A stretch of 64,000 nt of DNA from Candidatus Sumerlaeia bacterium (GTDB taxonomy: Bacteria > Sumerlaeota > Sumerlaeia > SLMS01 > JAHLLQ01). The stretch lies in NCBI GenBank assembly GCA_019634695.1, contig JAHCAW010000016.1:1-64000 (forward strand). Reading direction: 5' to 3'. Shown here piece by piece: positions 1 through 10,400 of this stretch (positions are counted from its first letter, which is position 1; every line of letters begins with the position of its first letter). Under the pieces are notes generated by a model. The model saw only the letters and a program-made list of their open reading frames with translations. It was not told where the DNA came from and did not search any database. The translations under genes were made by a program, and so were the position numbers.

Positions 1-1
1 G

Positions 2-1732
2 GGCAAAGCCGAGGGGGCGCTCGACGCGGGCAACATGCTCAAGCCGCTGCTGGCACGCGGCGAGCTGCACTGCATCGGCGCGACGACGCTGGACGAGTAC
101 CGCGAGCACATCGAGAAGGACGCCGCGCTCGAGCGCCGCTTCCAGACGGTGCTGGTCGAGCAGCCGACGGTCGAGGACACGATCTCGATCCTGCGCGGCC
201 TGCGCGAGCGCTTCGAGGTGCACCACGGCGTGCGCATCCAGGACAACGCGCTGGTGGCCGCGGCGACGCTCTCGCATCGCTACATCACGGACCGCTTCCT
301 GCCGGACAAGGCAATCGACCTGATCGACGAGGCCTGCGCGGCGATCCGCACGGAGATCGACTCGATGCCGGCGGAGCTGGATGCCGCGGCGCGGCGCGTG
401 ATGCAGCTCGAAATCGAGGAGGCGGCGCTGAAGAAGGAGAAGGACGCGGCGAGCCGCGAACGGCTCAAGGCGCTGCAGAAGGAACTTCAGGACGTCAAGG
501 CCCAGGCCGACGTGCTGCGGGCCCAGTACGACACGGAGAAGCAGGCGATCCACAAGGTGCAGGCGTTGCGCGAGCAGATCGAGCAGACGCGGCGCGACAT
601 CGAGCGGGCCGAGCGCGAGTACGCGCTCGACCGCGTGGCGGAGCTGCGCTACGGGCGCCTGGCCGACCTCGAAAAGCAGATCGCCGTCGAGGAACAGCGC
701 CTCGCCACCGGCAGCGCCTCGCAACTGCTGCGCGAGGAGGTCACCGAGCCGGAGATCGCCGAGATCGTCGCGCGGTGGACCGGCATTCCGGTCGCGCGCC
801 TGGTCGAGGGAGAGCGCGAGAAACTGCTGCGCCTGGACGAGGTGCTGCACGAGCGCGTCATCGGCCAGGACGAGGCGGTGCAACTGGTGGCCGACGCGAT
901 CGTCCGCGCCCGCGCGGGCATCAAGGACCCGAACCGCCCGATCGGCAGCTTCATCTTCCTCGGGCCGACGGGCGTCGGCAAGACGGAACTGGCGCGCACG
1001 CTGGCCCGCACCCTCTTCGACAGCGAGGACAACATCGTCCGTATCGACATGAGCGAGTACATGGAGAAGCACGCCGTCTCGCGCCTGATCGGCGCGCCGC
1101 CGGGATACATCGGCTACGAGGAGGGCGGGCAGCTCACCGAAGCCGTCCGCCGCAAGCCCTACAGCGTCGTCCTGTTCGACGAGATCGAGAAGGCCCACAA
1201 CGACGTCTTCAACGTCCTGCTCCAATTGCTCGACGACGGCCGCCTGACCGACAGCCACGGCCGCACCGTCAGCTTCAAGAACTGCATCGTCATCATGACC
1301 AGCAACATCGGCTCCCACCATCTGCTCGATGGCATCGACCCCGAAGGCATCCGGGCCGACGCCCGCCACATGGTCATGATGGACCTGCGCCAACACTTCC
1401 GCCCCGAGTTCCTCAACCGCGTCGACGACGTCGTGATGTTCAAGCCGCTCCAGAAGCTGGAGATCGAGCGCATCGTCGAACTGCTGATGGGCGAGTTGCG
1501 CGCCCGCCTGGCCGAGCGTCGCATCGGCATCGAACTGACCGACGAGGCCCGGGCCTACATCGCCGAGGCGGCCTATGACCCGATCTACGGAGCGCGCCCG
1601 CTGCGGCGTTACATGCAGCGCGAACTCGAGACCCGCATCGCCCGCAGCCTACTCGCCGGCCAGATCGGCGACGGCCAGACGATACGCGTCGCCGTCGAGG
1701 ATGGGGCCCTTGCCGTCAGCCACGGAGCCTGA
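2..1732 (+). CDS. clpB: ClpB disaggregase, C-terminal part (5' end outside window)
   Basis: ClpB is a hexameric AAA+ machine that pulls polypeptides out of aggregates together with DnaK. The frame is open from base 2, so the N-domain and Walker A/B of the first AAA+ module are missing only because the window starts here. Seen in order: the end of the first AAA+ module ([15 protein letters not shown], then ALERRFQ), a long charged coiled-coil middle domain typical of ClpB, and a complete second AAA+ module with Walker [11 protein letters not shown], pore loop GYIGYEEGG, Walker [12 protein letters not shown] and sensor MTSNIGS. The C-terminal small domain ends at TGA 1730-1732. The presence of the middle domain separates it from ClpA and ClpC. 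Identity is secure; promoter and neighbours upstream cannot be seen. Confidence 0.96.
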   Translation, partial: GKAEGALDAGNMLKPLLARGELHCIGATTLDEYREHIEKDAALERRFQTVLVEQPTVEDTISILRGLRERFEVHHGVRIQDNALVAAATLSHRYITDRFLPDKAIDLIDEACAAIRTEIDSMPAELDAAARRVMQLEIEEAALKKEKDAASRERLKALQKELQDVKAQADVLRAQYDTEKQAIHKVQALREQIEQTRRDIERAEREYALDRVAELRYGRLADLEKQIAVEEQRLATGSASQLLREEVTEPEIAEIVARWTGIPVARLVEGEREKLLRLDEVLHERVIGQDEAVQLVADAIVRARAGIKDPNRPIGSFIFLGPTGVGKTELARTLARTLFDSEDNIVRIDMSEYMEKHAVSRLIGAPPGYIGYEEGGQLTEAVRRKPYSVVLFDEIEKAHNDVFNVLLQLLDDGRLTDSHGRTVSFKNCIVIMTSNIGSHHLLDGIDPEGIRADARHMVMMDLRQHFRPEFLNRVDDVVMFKPLQKLEIERIVELLMGELRARLAERRIGIELTDEARAYIAEAAYDPIYGARPLRRYMQRELETRIARSLLAGQIGDGQTIRVAVEDGALAVSHGA

Positions 1733-1734
1733 TC

Positions 1735-1760
1735 GCTCCGACCCCGTTCGGGGAAGGAGC
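1735..1760 (+). terminator. Stem-loop just after clpB
   Basis: GCTCC (1735-1739) pairs with GGAGC (1756-1760), and inside it CCCC (1742-1745) pairs with GGGG (1750-1753) around a GTTC loop. It starts two bases after the clpB stop. No T-run follows, so it is not a classical intrinsic terminator; it may protect the 3' end or act with Rho. Confidence 0.3.
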
Positions 1761-1875
1761 ACCAGACGGCAGGAACGGCGAGCATGGGCTGGGGGTGACG
1801 TGCGCGCACCGGGTGGGCGCAGGCACGCCGCCTCGCTGGCGCTCGGGGTGCTGATGCGCGCCGTCCGAAGCCGGC

Positions 1876-2346
1876 TCACGCATATGGCATCGGGGCCACT
1901 TTGCCGAGCAGGCGGGCGTAGACCGTCAGCGCGCCGCGGTGGTGGGCCGTGTGGTCCTCCATCGCGCCGAACACCGCACAACGCGGCGCCTGCCCGCCGA
2001 AGATGTTGTCGTTGGGGATCGGGGCGGACAGTTCCTCGGGGGTCGCCTTCTCCCCCACTTCGATGGCGCGGGCACAGGAGCGTTCCCACCAGGCACGCGC
2101 TTCGGCCAGCGTCGTCACGCGGCGGAGGAGAAGCTCGTGTGACGCAAAGTCCATGTCGAATCCGTTGTTCCTCAGGAACGCCCCTTCGACGAACCAATCG
2201 ACCGTCTGGGCGACATGAGCGATCTGCTGGGCGGTGGTGAACATGCCCTCGACGGGGGCAAAGCCGGCGTCCTCCTCGGACAAGACGGCGGTCGAACGGT
2301 CGAAGAACTCTTTCATGCGATTGACCTGCTCACGGGGACTGCACAT
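1876..2346 (-). CDS. DinB-family (DinB/YfiT four-helix) protein
   Basis: A 156-residue protein of the DinB/YfiT-like four-helix-bundle superfamily. Members bind a divalent metal with three histidines; many are thiol S-transferases or damage-inducible proteins of unknown substrate. Candidate metal ligands are H44 (QQIAHVAQT) and the pair in MEDHTAHHRGAL (H132 and H136), in the usual places near helix 2 and the last helix. The start ATG at 2346 follows a perfect AGGAGGT ribosome-binding site, so the longer upstream frame is not used. It lies 80 bases behind the permease gene on the same strand, so it could be the last gene of that run or have its own promoter. No substrate can be inferred. Confidence 0.8.
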   Translation of the reverse strand: MCSPREQVNRMKEFFDRSTAVLSEEDAGFAPVEGMFTTAQQIAHVAQTVDWFVEGAFLRNNGFDMDFASHELLLRRVTTLAEARAWWERSCARAIEVGEKATPEELSAPIPNDNIFGGQAPRCAVFGAMEDHTAHHRGALTVYARLLGKVAPMPYA

Positions 2347-2426
2347 GGAGGCACCTCCTGGCTGGTGTGGGAGGTGGTGCTGAACTTTCGGCGGGCGGCG
2401 GTCAAGCGAAACTTTTACGAAAGTCT

Positions 2427-3725
2427 TCAGGCGTTCTGCTCGCGCAGCAGGTCGGCCGGCTCCCGGCGGCACAGCGCCCCCGCCCCGGCAAGCGCCGGCA
2501 CCAGCACCAGTACCAACGCCAGCCCGACGGTTGCCCACGCCGCGGTCGGCGACAGCGCCAGCGGCGTGCCCGGAATCGAGGCGATCTGCTCCATCCACTC
2601 CCCGACCATCGCCCGCAGCACCGCGAGCGTCGTGACAAGTCCGGCAAGGGCGACGGCCGCGCCGGCCATTCCGATGAGAGCGGCCTCGGCAGCGACGAGC
2701 GACAATAGCGCCGCGCGCGTCGTGCCGCCCGTCCGCCGGATGCCCCAGATGGCGCGGCGCTCGCGCAGACCCACCGTGGCCGTCGAAACAATCCCGACGA
2801 CGGCGAGCGTGACGACGAGAAGGACGGCAAGGCCAAGGCCCTTCTCCAGGCCACCGAGCGCGGCGCGAACCGGTTCGAGCGACGTGCCGGGTTGCTCGAC
2901 ACGCACGCGCAGGGCGCGGATCGCGTCGACCGTTGCGTCGATGTCGCGGGCGTCGGCGACATCGACGTGCAGCAGGCTGAACTTCGGGGCGGGGTCGCCG
3001 CCCATCTCGCGGTTCCAGTACTCGACGAACTCGACCGGGGCGCTGACACCGACCAGGAACGGATTCGACGACAGGGCCACGACGCGGCAGGAGATGTGTC
3101 GGGGGGTGCCCTTGCTGGTGGCCAACCCGAGGGTGGACTCGCCGACGATCATGGTGAACTCGCGCCCGAGCGCGGCGGCGCGGCTGAGCTTCGGCATGCC
3201 GGTGCCTTCGGCGAGACCGAGGTTGTACATGTCGAGGAAGTAGGAGGAGACGGCGACGGGCACCGGTTCCGTGCTGCCGGGCGTCCACGCGAAGCGGGTG
3301 CCGGGTTCGAGGTCGAACTGGAGCAGCTCGACGGGCACGCCGTGCAGGACGATATCGGTGTCGAACGAGAAGTCGATGCGGTTGATCTTGGCGTTGGCGC
3401 TGACGGGAAAGCGCGCCGGCACCTGGCCGAGGACGCGGCGAACGCCGGGCAGGGCGGCGATCTGGTCGCGCGTCTCGGGGGTCAGCGCGCCGGTTTCGAA
3501 GCGCAGGAACGCGAGGTCGAGTTCGCCGGCGCGCACGACAAGGCGTTCGGCGGGGAAGAGCGACTCGATCCAGGGGCGCAGGTCCGTGCGCAGATAGACG
3601 AGCGCCTGAAAGGCGAGCGCCGAGAGGAAGCAGCCCAGCGCCGTGCACGTGGCCAGCACGACCGCGCGGCCCGGGTGGGCGCGCAGGTCCCAGTAGAGAA
3701 ATGTCAACCATGCGGTGGGGCGCAC
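2427..3725 (-). CDS. FtsX/MacB-like ABC transporter permease
   Basis: A 432-residue inner-membrane protein with FtsX/MacB permease topology: one N-terminal TM helix (about residues 17-43), a periplasmic domain of about 240 residues, and three C-terminal TM helices (about 290-315, 335-367 and 395-417). The loop RRAIWGIRRTGGTTRAAL after TM2 matches the cytoplasmic coupling region of FtsX-type permeases. Such proteins work with a LolD/MacB-type ATPase in lipoprotein trafficking, efflux or cell-envelope signalling. No ATPase gene is visible nearby, so the partner must be elsewhere. The start is GTG 3725, four bases after the folD stop, with GGAG eight bases upstream inside folD; this implies translational coupling. 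Confidence 0.8.
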   Translation of the reverse strand: MRPTAWLTFLYWDLRAHPGRAVVLATCTALGCFLSALAFQALVYLRTDLRPWIESLFPAERLVVRAGELDLAFLRFETGALTPETRDQIAALPGVRRVLGQVPARFPVSANAKINRIDFSFDTDIVLHGVPVELLQFDLEPGTRFAWTPGSTEPVPVAVSSYFLDMYNLGLAEGTGMPKLSRAAALGREFTMIVGESTLGLATSKGTPRHISCRVVALSSNPFLVGVSAPVEFVEYWNREMGGDPAPKFSLLHVDVADARDIDATVDAIRALRVRVEQPGTSLEPVRAALGGLEKGLGLAVLLVVTLAVVGIVSTATVGLRERRAIWGIRRTGGTTRAALLSLVAAEAALIGMAGAAVALAGLVTTLAVLRAMVGEWMEQIASIPGTPLALSPTAAWATVGLALVLVLVPALAGAGALCRREPADLLREQNA

Positions 3726-3729
3726 CGGG

Positions 3730-4620
3730 TTACTCCATGGGATCGCGTCGCTGGGCCGATTCGAGCGTGTTTTGCAGGAGCATGGCGATCGTCATGGGGC
3801 CGACGCCCCCGGGCACCGGGGTGATCCGGGCGGCGACCTGACGGGCGGAATCGAAGGCCACGTCCCCAACCAGTCGCCAGCCGCGGGCGCGACTGGCGTC
3901 GGCGATGCGATTGACGCCGACATCGATCACGACGGCGCCGGGCTTGAGCATGGAGCCGTCGATCGTCTCGGGCTGCCCGGCGGCGGCGATCAGGATGTCG
4001 GCCTGCCGAGTCATGGCGGCCAGATCGCGCGTGCCCGTGTGGCACACGACGACGGTGGCGTCGCCGCCCGGGCCCTTGCGCATCAGCAGTTGCGCGACAG
4101 GCTTGCCGACGATGTTGCTGCGACCGACTACGACGGCCAGCGCGCCGCGCGTGGGCACCTGCGAGCGGACAAGCAACTCGATGATGCCCTTGGGCGTGCA
4201 GGGCACGAAGCCGGATTGTCCCAGCGCCAGACGGCCGACGTTGACCGGATGGAAGCCATCGACGTCCTTGTCCGGTGCAATGCGTTCGATGACGGCGTCG
4301 GGATCGATGTGGCGCGGCAGTGGAAGCTGCACGAGGATGCCATCGACGACCGGGTTGGCATTCAGGCCGTCGACGATGTCGAGCAGTTCCTGCTGGGTGG
4401 TCTGTGCGGGGCGGTCGATCTGGATGGAGACGAAGCCCGCCTCTTGGCATGCCTGGGTCTTGCTGCGCACGTAGCTGTGCGAGGCGGGGTCGTCGCCGAT
4501 CAGGACGACGGCGAGCCCCGGCGGACGGCGTAGGACGGCCTGGCGTTCGGCGACCTGGCGGGCGATGTCGGCACGGATGGTGGCGGCGATGGCCTTGCCG
4601 TCGATGAGTTCTGCGGGCAT
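3730..4620 (-). CDS. folD: Bifunctional methylenetetrahydrofolate dehydrogenase/cyclohydrolase FolD
   Basis: FolD interconverts 5,10-methylene-THF, methenyl-THF and 10-formyl-THF in cytosolic one-carbon metabolism. The family signatures are present: SYVRSKTQACQEAGF with the catalytic Tyr/Lys, DKDVDGFHP in the active-site loop, the NADP-site segment VVVGRSNIVGKPVAQLL, and PVPGGVGPMTIAML near the C-terminus. Length is 296 residues from ATG 4620, usual for the family; GTG 4629 three codons upstream is an alternative. It begins 16 bases after the histidine kinase gene and ends four bases before the permease, so it sits in the middle of a compact minus-strand run. glyA, the main source of methylene-THF, is also in this window but far away. 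Confidence 0.96.
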   Translation of the reverse strand: MPAELIDGKAIAATIRADIARQVAERQAVLRRPPGLAVVLIGDDPASHSYVRSKTQACQEAGFVSIQIDRPAQTTQQELLDIVDGLNANPVVDGILVQLPLPRHIDPDAVIERIAPDKDVDGFHPVNVGRLALGQSGFVPCTPKGIIELLVRSQVPTRGALAVVVGRSNIVGKPVAQLLMRKGPGGDATVVVCHTGTRDLAAMTRQADILIAAAGQPETIDGSMLKPGAVVIDVGVNRIADASRARGWRLVGDVAFDSARQVAARITPVPGGVGPMTIAMLLQNTLESAQRRDPME

Positions 4621-4636
4621 CGGGAACACTCTTTCG

Positions 4637-6280
4637 TCAGCGTGGTGTCGGGGGCGCGGAGTCGTCGGCGGATCGCCCCGATCGATATTTGCGGGGCAGG
4701 GGAAGCTTGAGCAGATGCGTGGAGCTGCGCGACTTCTTGGGCGCCATGCGGGCGAGCTGGCCGTCGAGCGGCAGGTAGACGGAGAAAGTCACCAAGTCGT
4801 CCTCGCAGGCAAGTTCCATCTCGCCGTTGCTGGCGGTGACGATCTGGTAGGTGATTGGGAGGCCGAGTCCGGTGCCGGACTCGCGCGTGGTGTAGAAGGG
4901 CTCGAAGAGACGTTCGCGCCGCTCGGGCGAGATGTATCCGGTGTTGGAGATGCGAATGACGACGGGACGCGGCTTGCGCTGATCGAGCAGGCGGGTCTCG
5001 AAGCGGATGACGCCACCATCCTCGGCGACGGCCTCAAGGGCGTTGCGAACCAGGTTGAGCAGGGCTTGCTGGAAGCGCTCGCGCTCAAGGGGCACCTCGG
5101 GCAGCTTGCGGTCGAGTTGCCACTCGAATCGCAGCGAGGCCTCCTCCGCCTTCTGGACGCTATGGCGGCAGGTCTCGAAGGCTTCGCGCAGGACGGCGTT
5201 GATATCGACGGGGACAGCATTGCCTTCGCGGATGTTGGCGAAGTCCATGATGCTGCGGACCAGTCGGTCCAGCCGGTCGATCTCGTTCTGGATGCGCCGC
5301 AGGTAGTCGCGGCTGGGCGTGGGGTTTTCGTCGTCGGGCTGGGCGCGACTGACATCCTCCTCGAGGAGCTGGGTCATGCCGCGGATGGAGGCGAGCGGGT
5401 TGCGGATTTCGTGGGCGATGCCGGCGGCGAGGGTGCCGAGGGCCGCGAGGCGATCGGCGCGCTGCATCTGGACGTAGAACTCGCGCATGGCGGTGAGGTC
5501 GCGCAGGTCGACGGTGCAGGCGGGGCCGGTGGGGTCTGCGGCGGCCATGGGCTGGAAGGAGAAGGAAAACAGCGTCGGCTGCTCGCGCCCGCGCAGGTGA
5601 ATCTCAACAGTGGCGTTGGCGGGCTTGCCGTCGATGGCATCGGCGACCTGTTCGCGCAGGACCTGTTCGAAGTCGGGATCGGGCTCGCGGGCACTCAGCA
5701 TGATGACCTCGTCGAGGCGCCGACCCAGGACCCCTTCGAGATTCGTGCCGAGCATGGCCGCGATGTCCTCGTCGGCTGCGAGGATGCGTCCGGCCGAGTC
5801 GATCGACAGGAGCGAGCCGGCCGAGGACTCGCGCATCTGCTTGTCGCGCTTTTCGAACAGCTCGCGCAGGTGGTCGACCATCTGGTTGAAGGTGCTGCCG
5901 AGTTGGCCAATCTCGCCGATGTGCGTGGAGACTTTGTGCGGGGGAAGCCCGCCCTCCATGACGTAGCGCATGTTGGAGATGAGTTGGCGCAGGGGGCGCA
6001 CGATCTGCCAGGCGAGCAGGACACCGATCCCGCCGGCGGCAACGGCACCGGCCGTACCGAGCCAAAGGATCAAGTCGGCGAGGAATTCGGTCTGCTGGCG
6101 AGCCTCGCCGTCGGGCAGCCCCTCGGCGACCTCGGTCAGGTTCAGCCGCAGGAGCAGCGCCACGAGCACGGAATACAGGAGCATCAGCGCGGGCAGCGAC
6201 ACGATCAGGCGCACCTGCCGCGACTCGAGGCGCGTCAACTGGTGGAGCTGGCGCTTCTTCTCGGCCTGCTTGTCGTGCAA
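4637..6280 (-). CDS. Orphan membrane sensor histidine kinase (HAMP-PAS-HisKA-HATPase)
   Basis: A membrane sensor kinase. From the N-terminus: a TM helix (VRLIVSLPALMLLYSVLVAL), a short periplasmic loop, a second TM helix (about ILWLGTAGAVAAGGIGVLLA), a HAMP domain (IVRPLRQLISNMRYVMEGG), a PAS-like region, HisKA with H-box LAAGIAHEIRNPLASI, N-box ALLNLVRNALEAV, and ATPase G2 box SGTGLGLPI. The G1 box reads ISNTGYI, with Asn where DxGxG kinases have Asp. No response regulator is adjacent. The frame extends to TTG 6424 through a Pro-rich stretch, but that overlaps the upstream gene by 98 bases; between them the only plausible start is TTG 6280, chosen here with low certainty. ATPase, HisKA and HAMP calls are firm; the signal is unknown. 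Confidence 0.85.
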   Translation of the reverse strand: MHDKQAEKKRQLHQLTRLESRQVRLIVSLPALMLLYSVLVALLLRLNLTEVAEGLPDGEARQQTEFLADLILWLGTAGAVAAGGIGVLLAWQIVRPLRQLISNMRYVMEGGLPPHKVSTHIGEIGQLGSTFNQMVDHLRELFEKRDKQMRESSAGSLLSIDSAGRILAADEDIAAMLGTNLEGVLGRRLDEVIMLSAREPDPDFEQVLREQVADAIDGKPANATVEIHLRGREQPTLFSFSFQPMAAADPTGPACTVDLRDLTAMREFYVQMQRADRLAALGTLAAGIAHEIRNPLASIRGMTQLLEEDVSRAQPDDENPTPSRDYLRRIQNEIDRLDRLVRSIMDFANIREGNAVPVDINAVLREAFETCRHSVQKAEEASLRFEWQLDRKLPEVPLERERFQQALLNLVRNALEAVAEDGGVIRFETRLLDQRKPRPVVIRISNTGYISPERRERLFEPFYTTRESGTGLGLPITYQIVTASNGEMELACEDDLVTFSVYLPLDGQLARMAPKKSRSSTHLLKLPLPRKYRSGRSADDSAPPTPR

Positions 6281-6326
6281 AGGGGAGTTCAGAGGCGGGG
6301 GCTCCGGCGGATTGCGAGGGGAAGAC

Positions 6327-6638
6327 TCAGGGGGCTCGGGGTGGTTCGGGCTCGCCGCCGGTTCGGTCGGATTCGGGCGACGCGGCTTCCGGGTCGCTGA
6401 ACTGCCGCAACCGAACGCGGTCAAAGATGTAGTCGAAGGCCGAGGCGACCAGGAAGGCCAGGGCGATCAGGAAGAGCACCGGCGACACGCCCGGACGCAT
6501 GACGGCCGGCGAGACGTTGCTGAACCACGCTTGGCGGACGGCGATGTAGACCAGCACCAGCAACGCCCAGACGATGCCGTTGATGAGCAGGTAGCCGCGC
6601 AGAGGAAACCGGGGCGAGGTGGCTTGGGTTGGGTTCAT
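6327..6638 (-). CDS. Small two-TM membrane protein, unknown function
   Basis: A 103-residue protein, not recognised as a named family. It has two hydrophobic segments, [20 protein letters not shown] (about residues 15-34) and [20 protein letters not shown] (about 50-69), and a hydrophilic C-terminal tail rich in Pro, Glu and Arg. The start is ATG 6638, whose bases overlap the stop of the upstream haem-protein gene in an ATGA arrangement, which indicates coupled translation and rules out the longer upstream frame. It sits between a c-type-cytochrome-like gene and a sensor kinase, so a role as a membrane anchor or accessory of either is possible but unproven. Confidence 0.65.
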   Translation of the reverse strand: MNPTQATSPRFPLRGYLLINGIVWALLVLVYIAVRQAWFSNVSPAVMRPGVSPVLFLIALAFLVASAFDYIFDRVRLRQFSDPEAASPESDRTGGEPEPPRAP

Positions 6639-7177
6639 GGGGTGGCGGCCGGTTTCGGGGGGGAGTCGGGATCCGGTCGGTACTTCTTGTGGCATTGGTG
6701 GCATGCCTCGCCCTGCCCGCGCAAGGCCCGCGCGAGCCGGCGCCGGTCCGCGCCCTCCGCCTCCATCGCGCGGACGGCGTCGAGATTGGCGACGTAGAGC
6801 GCCAGTGCCAGCCGGTCGTACTCTTCCGAACCCTGATGAAAGCGGGGATGGAGACCGACGCGGGCGTATTCGCCGACCTTCTCGAGTGCCTTGCGGGCGA
6901 CGCGCGGGTCCCGGTCGGAGGAGGCGCGATGGGCCTTCTCCATGAGTTGCATGAGGGCCTTGATGTCCTCGACTTCCGGGAGGTCCAGCGGCTTCGGACG
7001 GGTCGTGGGCGAGTCATCCGCCTTCGTCGCGGGGTCGTCGATGACGATGCGGGCCGCCTCGGGCAGACGGATCGGTGCTTCCTGCTGCGCGGGCTGCCCC
7101 GCCATGGGCAGACCCGTCCCGAGAAAGAGCATGCAGGCCAGCAGGATAAGATATTGTCTTTCAATCTGGAAAGCCAT
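6635..7177 (-). CDS. Exported single-haem cytochrome c'-like protein
   Basis: A 180-residue protein with a hydrophobic signal segment ([19 protein letters not shown]) and one CxxCH haem-attachment motif, ACHQCHKK, at about residue 159 near the C-terminus. A helical body followed by a C-terminal CxxCH is the layout of cytochrome c' and related four-helix cytochromes, so a periplasmic haem protein is likely. The segment after the signal is Pro/Asp/Thr-rich and looks like a linker. The start at ATG 7177 gives a standard signal peptide; the frame is open further upstream without a better start. It is first in the minus-strand run leading to the sensor kinase. Electron-transfer partner and gas ligand are unknown. 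Confidence 0.65.
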   Translation of the reverse strand: MAFQIERQYLILLACMLFLGTGLPMAGQPAQQEAPIRLPEAARIVIDDPATKADDSPTTRPKPLDLPEVEDIKALMQLMEKAHRASSDRDPRVARKALEKVGEYARVGLHPRFHQGSEEYDRLALALYVANLDAVRAMEAEGADRRRLARALRGQGEACHQCHKKYRPDPDSPPKPAATP

Positions 7178-7438
7178 GCGCACCGTGACCTGAGTCCTGC
7201 CGAATCGCGAGGGGCGTTGCCCCACCGCGGGGCGTTCCTACCCTGCTGCGCGGGGCCGTGGCAACCCCCGATGCAGGGCGGTGTCGAGCATGATTTCGCC
7301 GCGACCGGGGAACTTCCGTCGGGGTGGGATTCGTCCTTGCCTTCGGGACCGGGCCGGCCCTTGATCTTGCTTCCAGCAGTAACGGTACCCGTTCCCGGCA
7401 CCCACATCGTCCCGACAGCTCCGGCTCCCGAGGGTGGA

Positions 7439-10400
7439 ATGTTCTTCAAGCGCCTCGATCTGCACGGCTTCAAGAGTTTCGTCCACAAGACCACGATCGA
7501 CTTCCAGGAAGGCTTCACCATCGTGGTGGGCCCGAACGGCTGCGGAAAGTCGAACATCCTCGACTCGATTCGCTGGGTGCTTGGCGAGACGTCGCCGAAG
7601 TAGCTGCGCGGCGGCCGCATGGGCGACGTTGTCTTCCACGGCAGCAAGACGGTGAAGCCGGCCGGCCTGGCGCACGTGTCGCTGACTCTGGACAACGACC
7701 GCGGAATCCTGAAGTTCGACCAGCGCGAGGTTGCCGTCACGCGCCGCCTGTTCTCCAGCGGCGAGAGCGAGTACCTGATCAACAAGGCCCCGTGCCGGAT
7801 GCGGGACATCCACGAGTTGTTCCTGGACACCGGCCTGGGCGCCGACGGCTACGCGATCATCGAGCAGGGCCAGATCGGCCAGATGGTGGCCGCCAAGCCC
7901 AACGAGCGGCGCGACATCTTCGAGGAAGCAGCCGGGATTTCGCGCTACAAGATGCGGCGCGAGGAGACCGTGCGGAAGCTGGCGCGCACCGAGGAAGACC
8001 TCAACCGACTTCGCGACATCGTCTCGGAAGTCGAGCGCCAGTGCAACTCGCTGCGCTATCAGGCGCGCAAGGCCGAGCGGCACCGCCGCTTGTCGCGCCG
8101 GCTGGCTCGCTTGCAGCAGCGCCTGCTGGTCCTGCGCCACGAATTGCTGACCAACCAGTTCGCGGTGGCCGACCAGCGCCACACGGAGTTGCAGCAGGCC
8201 TTCGAGGCCGCGGCAACACTGGCTGCGCAGGGCGAGGCCGCGCTGGTCACCGAACAGGAATCCCACGAGCGCATGCAGGGCGAACTTCAGCGCCTGCAAC
8301 AGAAGCGCTACGACCTCCGCGGTCGGCTGGACCGCGAGCAGCACCGCGTCGAGTTGGCTGCCCAGCGCATTCAGGCGATCGACGAGCGGCTGGCCGCCAT
8401 CGACAAGGAGCTGCGCTCGCGCGAGGACCGACAGACGATCATGCGCGCCACGCTCGATGCCCTCGAGGTGGATCACGGCCGCGAGACCGACGCGCTCAAC
8501 AATAGCAACGCGGAACTCGAGGCGAAAGTGGCGCGGCTGGAATCCGCGCGGCGCGAACATGAAGGCGCCGCCCGCGAACTCGACCGCCTCCGCGCCGAGC
8601 TGGCCGATCTGCGGGCCCGCGAGAACGCTCTCGCCACCGACAAGCGCCTGGCCCAGAGCCTGCTCGAACGCCTGCGCGACGACATGGAGCAGACCGAGTT
8701 TCAGCTCGCCGAACTGGCGAACCAAGCGGCGACGTGCGAACGGGAGCTGGAATCCCACCGCCAGAATGTGGCGGCCATCGACGCGAAGCTGACCGCTCTG
8801 CGCGAGGAGTCGCGCGCCCTGCAGGAGGAGATCGGTCGCGACGACCGCGCGAGCAAGGAACTGCGGGAACGCCTCGAAGCGCTCGGGCAGGAGCTCACGC
8901 GCACGACCTCGCGCTTGCAGGCACTCGTCGAGCTTGAGGAGAGCTACGAGGGCTACTTTCGCGGCGTGAAGGAGGTGATGAAGGGAGCCGACCGCGGCGA
9001 AGTGCCCGGCATCATCGGCGTCGTCTCCACTCTTCTGCGGGTCCCCAAGGACCTCGAAGTGGCAATCGAGGTCACGCTGGGCTCGGACGTGCAGGACATC
9101 GTAACGGTGTCGGTGGATGCGGCGAAGCAGGCGATCGCGTTCCTCAAGCGGCGCAACCTCGGCCGGGCAACGTTCCTTCCGCTGGACTTCCTGCACGTTG
9201 ACTTCCAAGTGCGCCACCTCGAGCCGATCTGGGGACGCCCGGGCATTCTGGGACTGGCCCGCGACCTGGTCGAGTACGACCCGAAGATCCAGAACGCCGT
9301 CTACTATCTGTTCGGCAACACGGTGATCGTCGACAACCTCGACATCGCGGTGGACCTTGAGCGCGAGGGCATCCGCAACCGCTTCGTCTCCCTGCAAGGC
9401 GACGTGGTGAATCCGCGCGGCGTGCTCTCGGGTGGCAGCCACCAGACGCGCGGCCTGCTGACCCGTCAGCGCGACATCCGCCAGTTGCAGGACCGCGTGC
9501 AGGTGCTGGAGGGGGACCTCACGCGCCTGCGCAGCGAGATGACTGCCACGAAGGATCGGCTGGGGACGCTGTACGGCCGGGCCGCGGAACTTCAGGCCGA
9601 AATCCACCGGCTCGAGATGGAGAGCACCGGCGCGCGCAAGGACTTCCAGCAGGCCGAGCGCGACCTGCGCGAGAAGCGCAATCAGCACGCCTCCATCGAG
9701 GCACGGGTCAACCAGCAGCGCATCGACCGCCTGCGGCAGGGCGAGATCGTCGAGAACAGCGACAAGGGCCTGACCGAACTGGCGGGACGAATCGAACAGG
9801 CAACCCAGGCCGTGCAGGAGCGCACGGCGGGAACGGCGGAATCAGCCGCGCGCCAGCAGACCTACTCGGAAGAGGTGGCCGTCGCGCGCGAGGCGCAGCG
9901 TGGCGTCGCGCAACGTGTCGAGACGATGCGGCAGCGACTCAACGAGATGCGCACGCAACTGGATGAGGCGCAGGCCGACCGCGCGGCACGCGAGCAGGAG
10001 CGCACGACGCTGCAAGGCGACCGCGAACAGCTTCTGCTCGATCGCGACGAAGCCGAGGAGTTGCTCGGACGCCTGGCGCTCGAGTTCGAGGAAGCCGACA
10101 ACCGCGCCAACGACAAGAGCGCCGACATCGAGGCGCAGGCCGCCCGCATCCGGGAGAAGACATCGGAGGTTCAGCGCCTGGTTCGCGACCGCAGCGAGAA
10201 GGACAACGCGGCCCGCGAAGCCAACCTGGCGGCCGCCGAACTGCGGGCCCAGTTGGGCTACCTCGAGCAGGAGGCCGAGGACGAGTTCGGCTTCCCCGTC
10301 GCGCGCATCCGCGAGGAACTCCGCGCCGCCGAGGAGGCCGAGGCCGAGTGGCGTCGCCGTCAGGAAGAGGCGAAGCAGCAGCCGGCCGAGGCGGCCGAGC

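Noticed and set aside
7601..7619. UAG read as selenocysteine-like or pyrrolysine codon in smc
   Set aside because: The expected residue is serine, pyrrolysine enzymes are not seen, and TAG is a normal stop elsewhere in the window.
7238..9688. 816-codon minus-strand frame opposite smc
   Set aside because: Composition shadow of the smc coiled coil; no recognisable protein motif and no start context.
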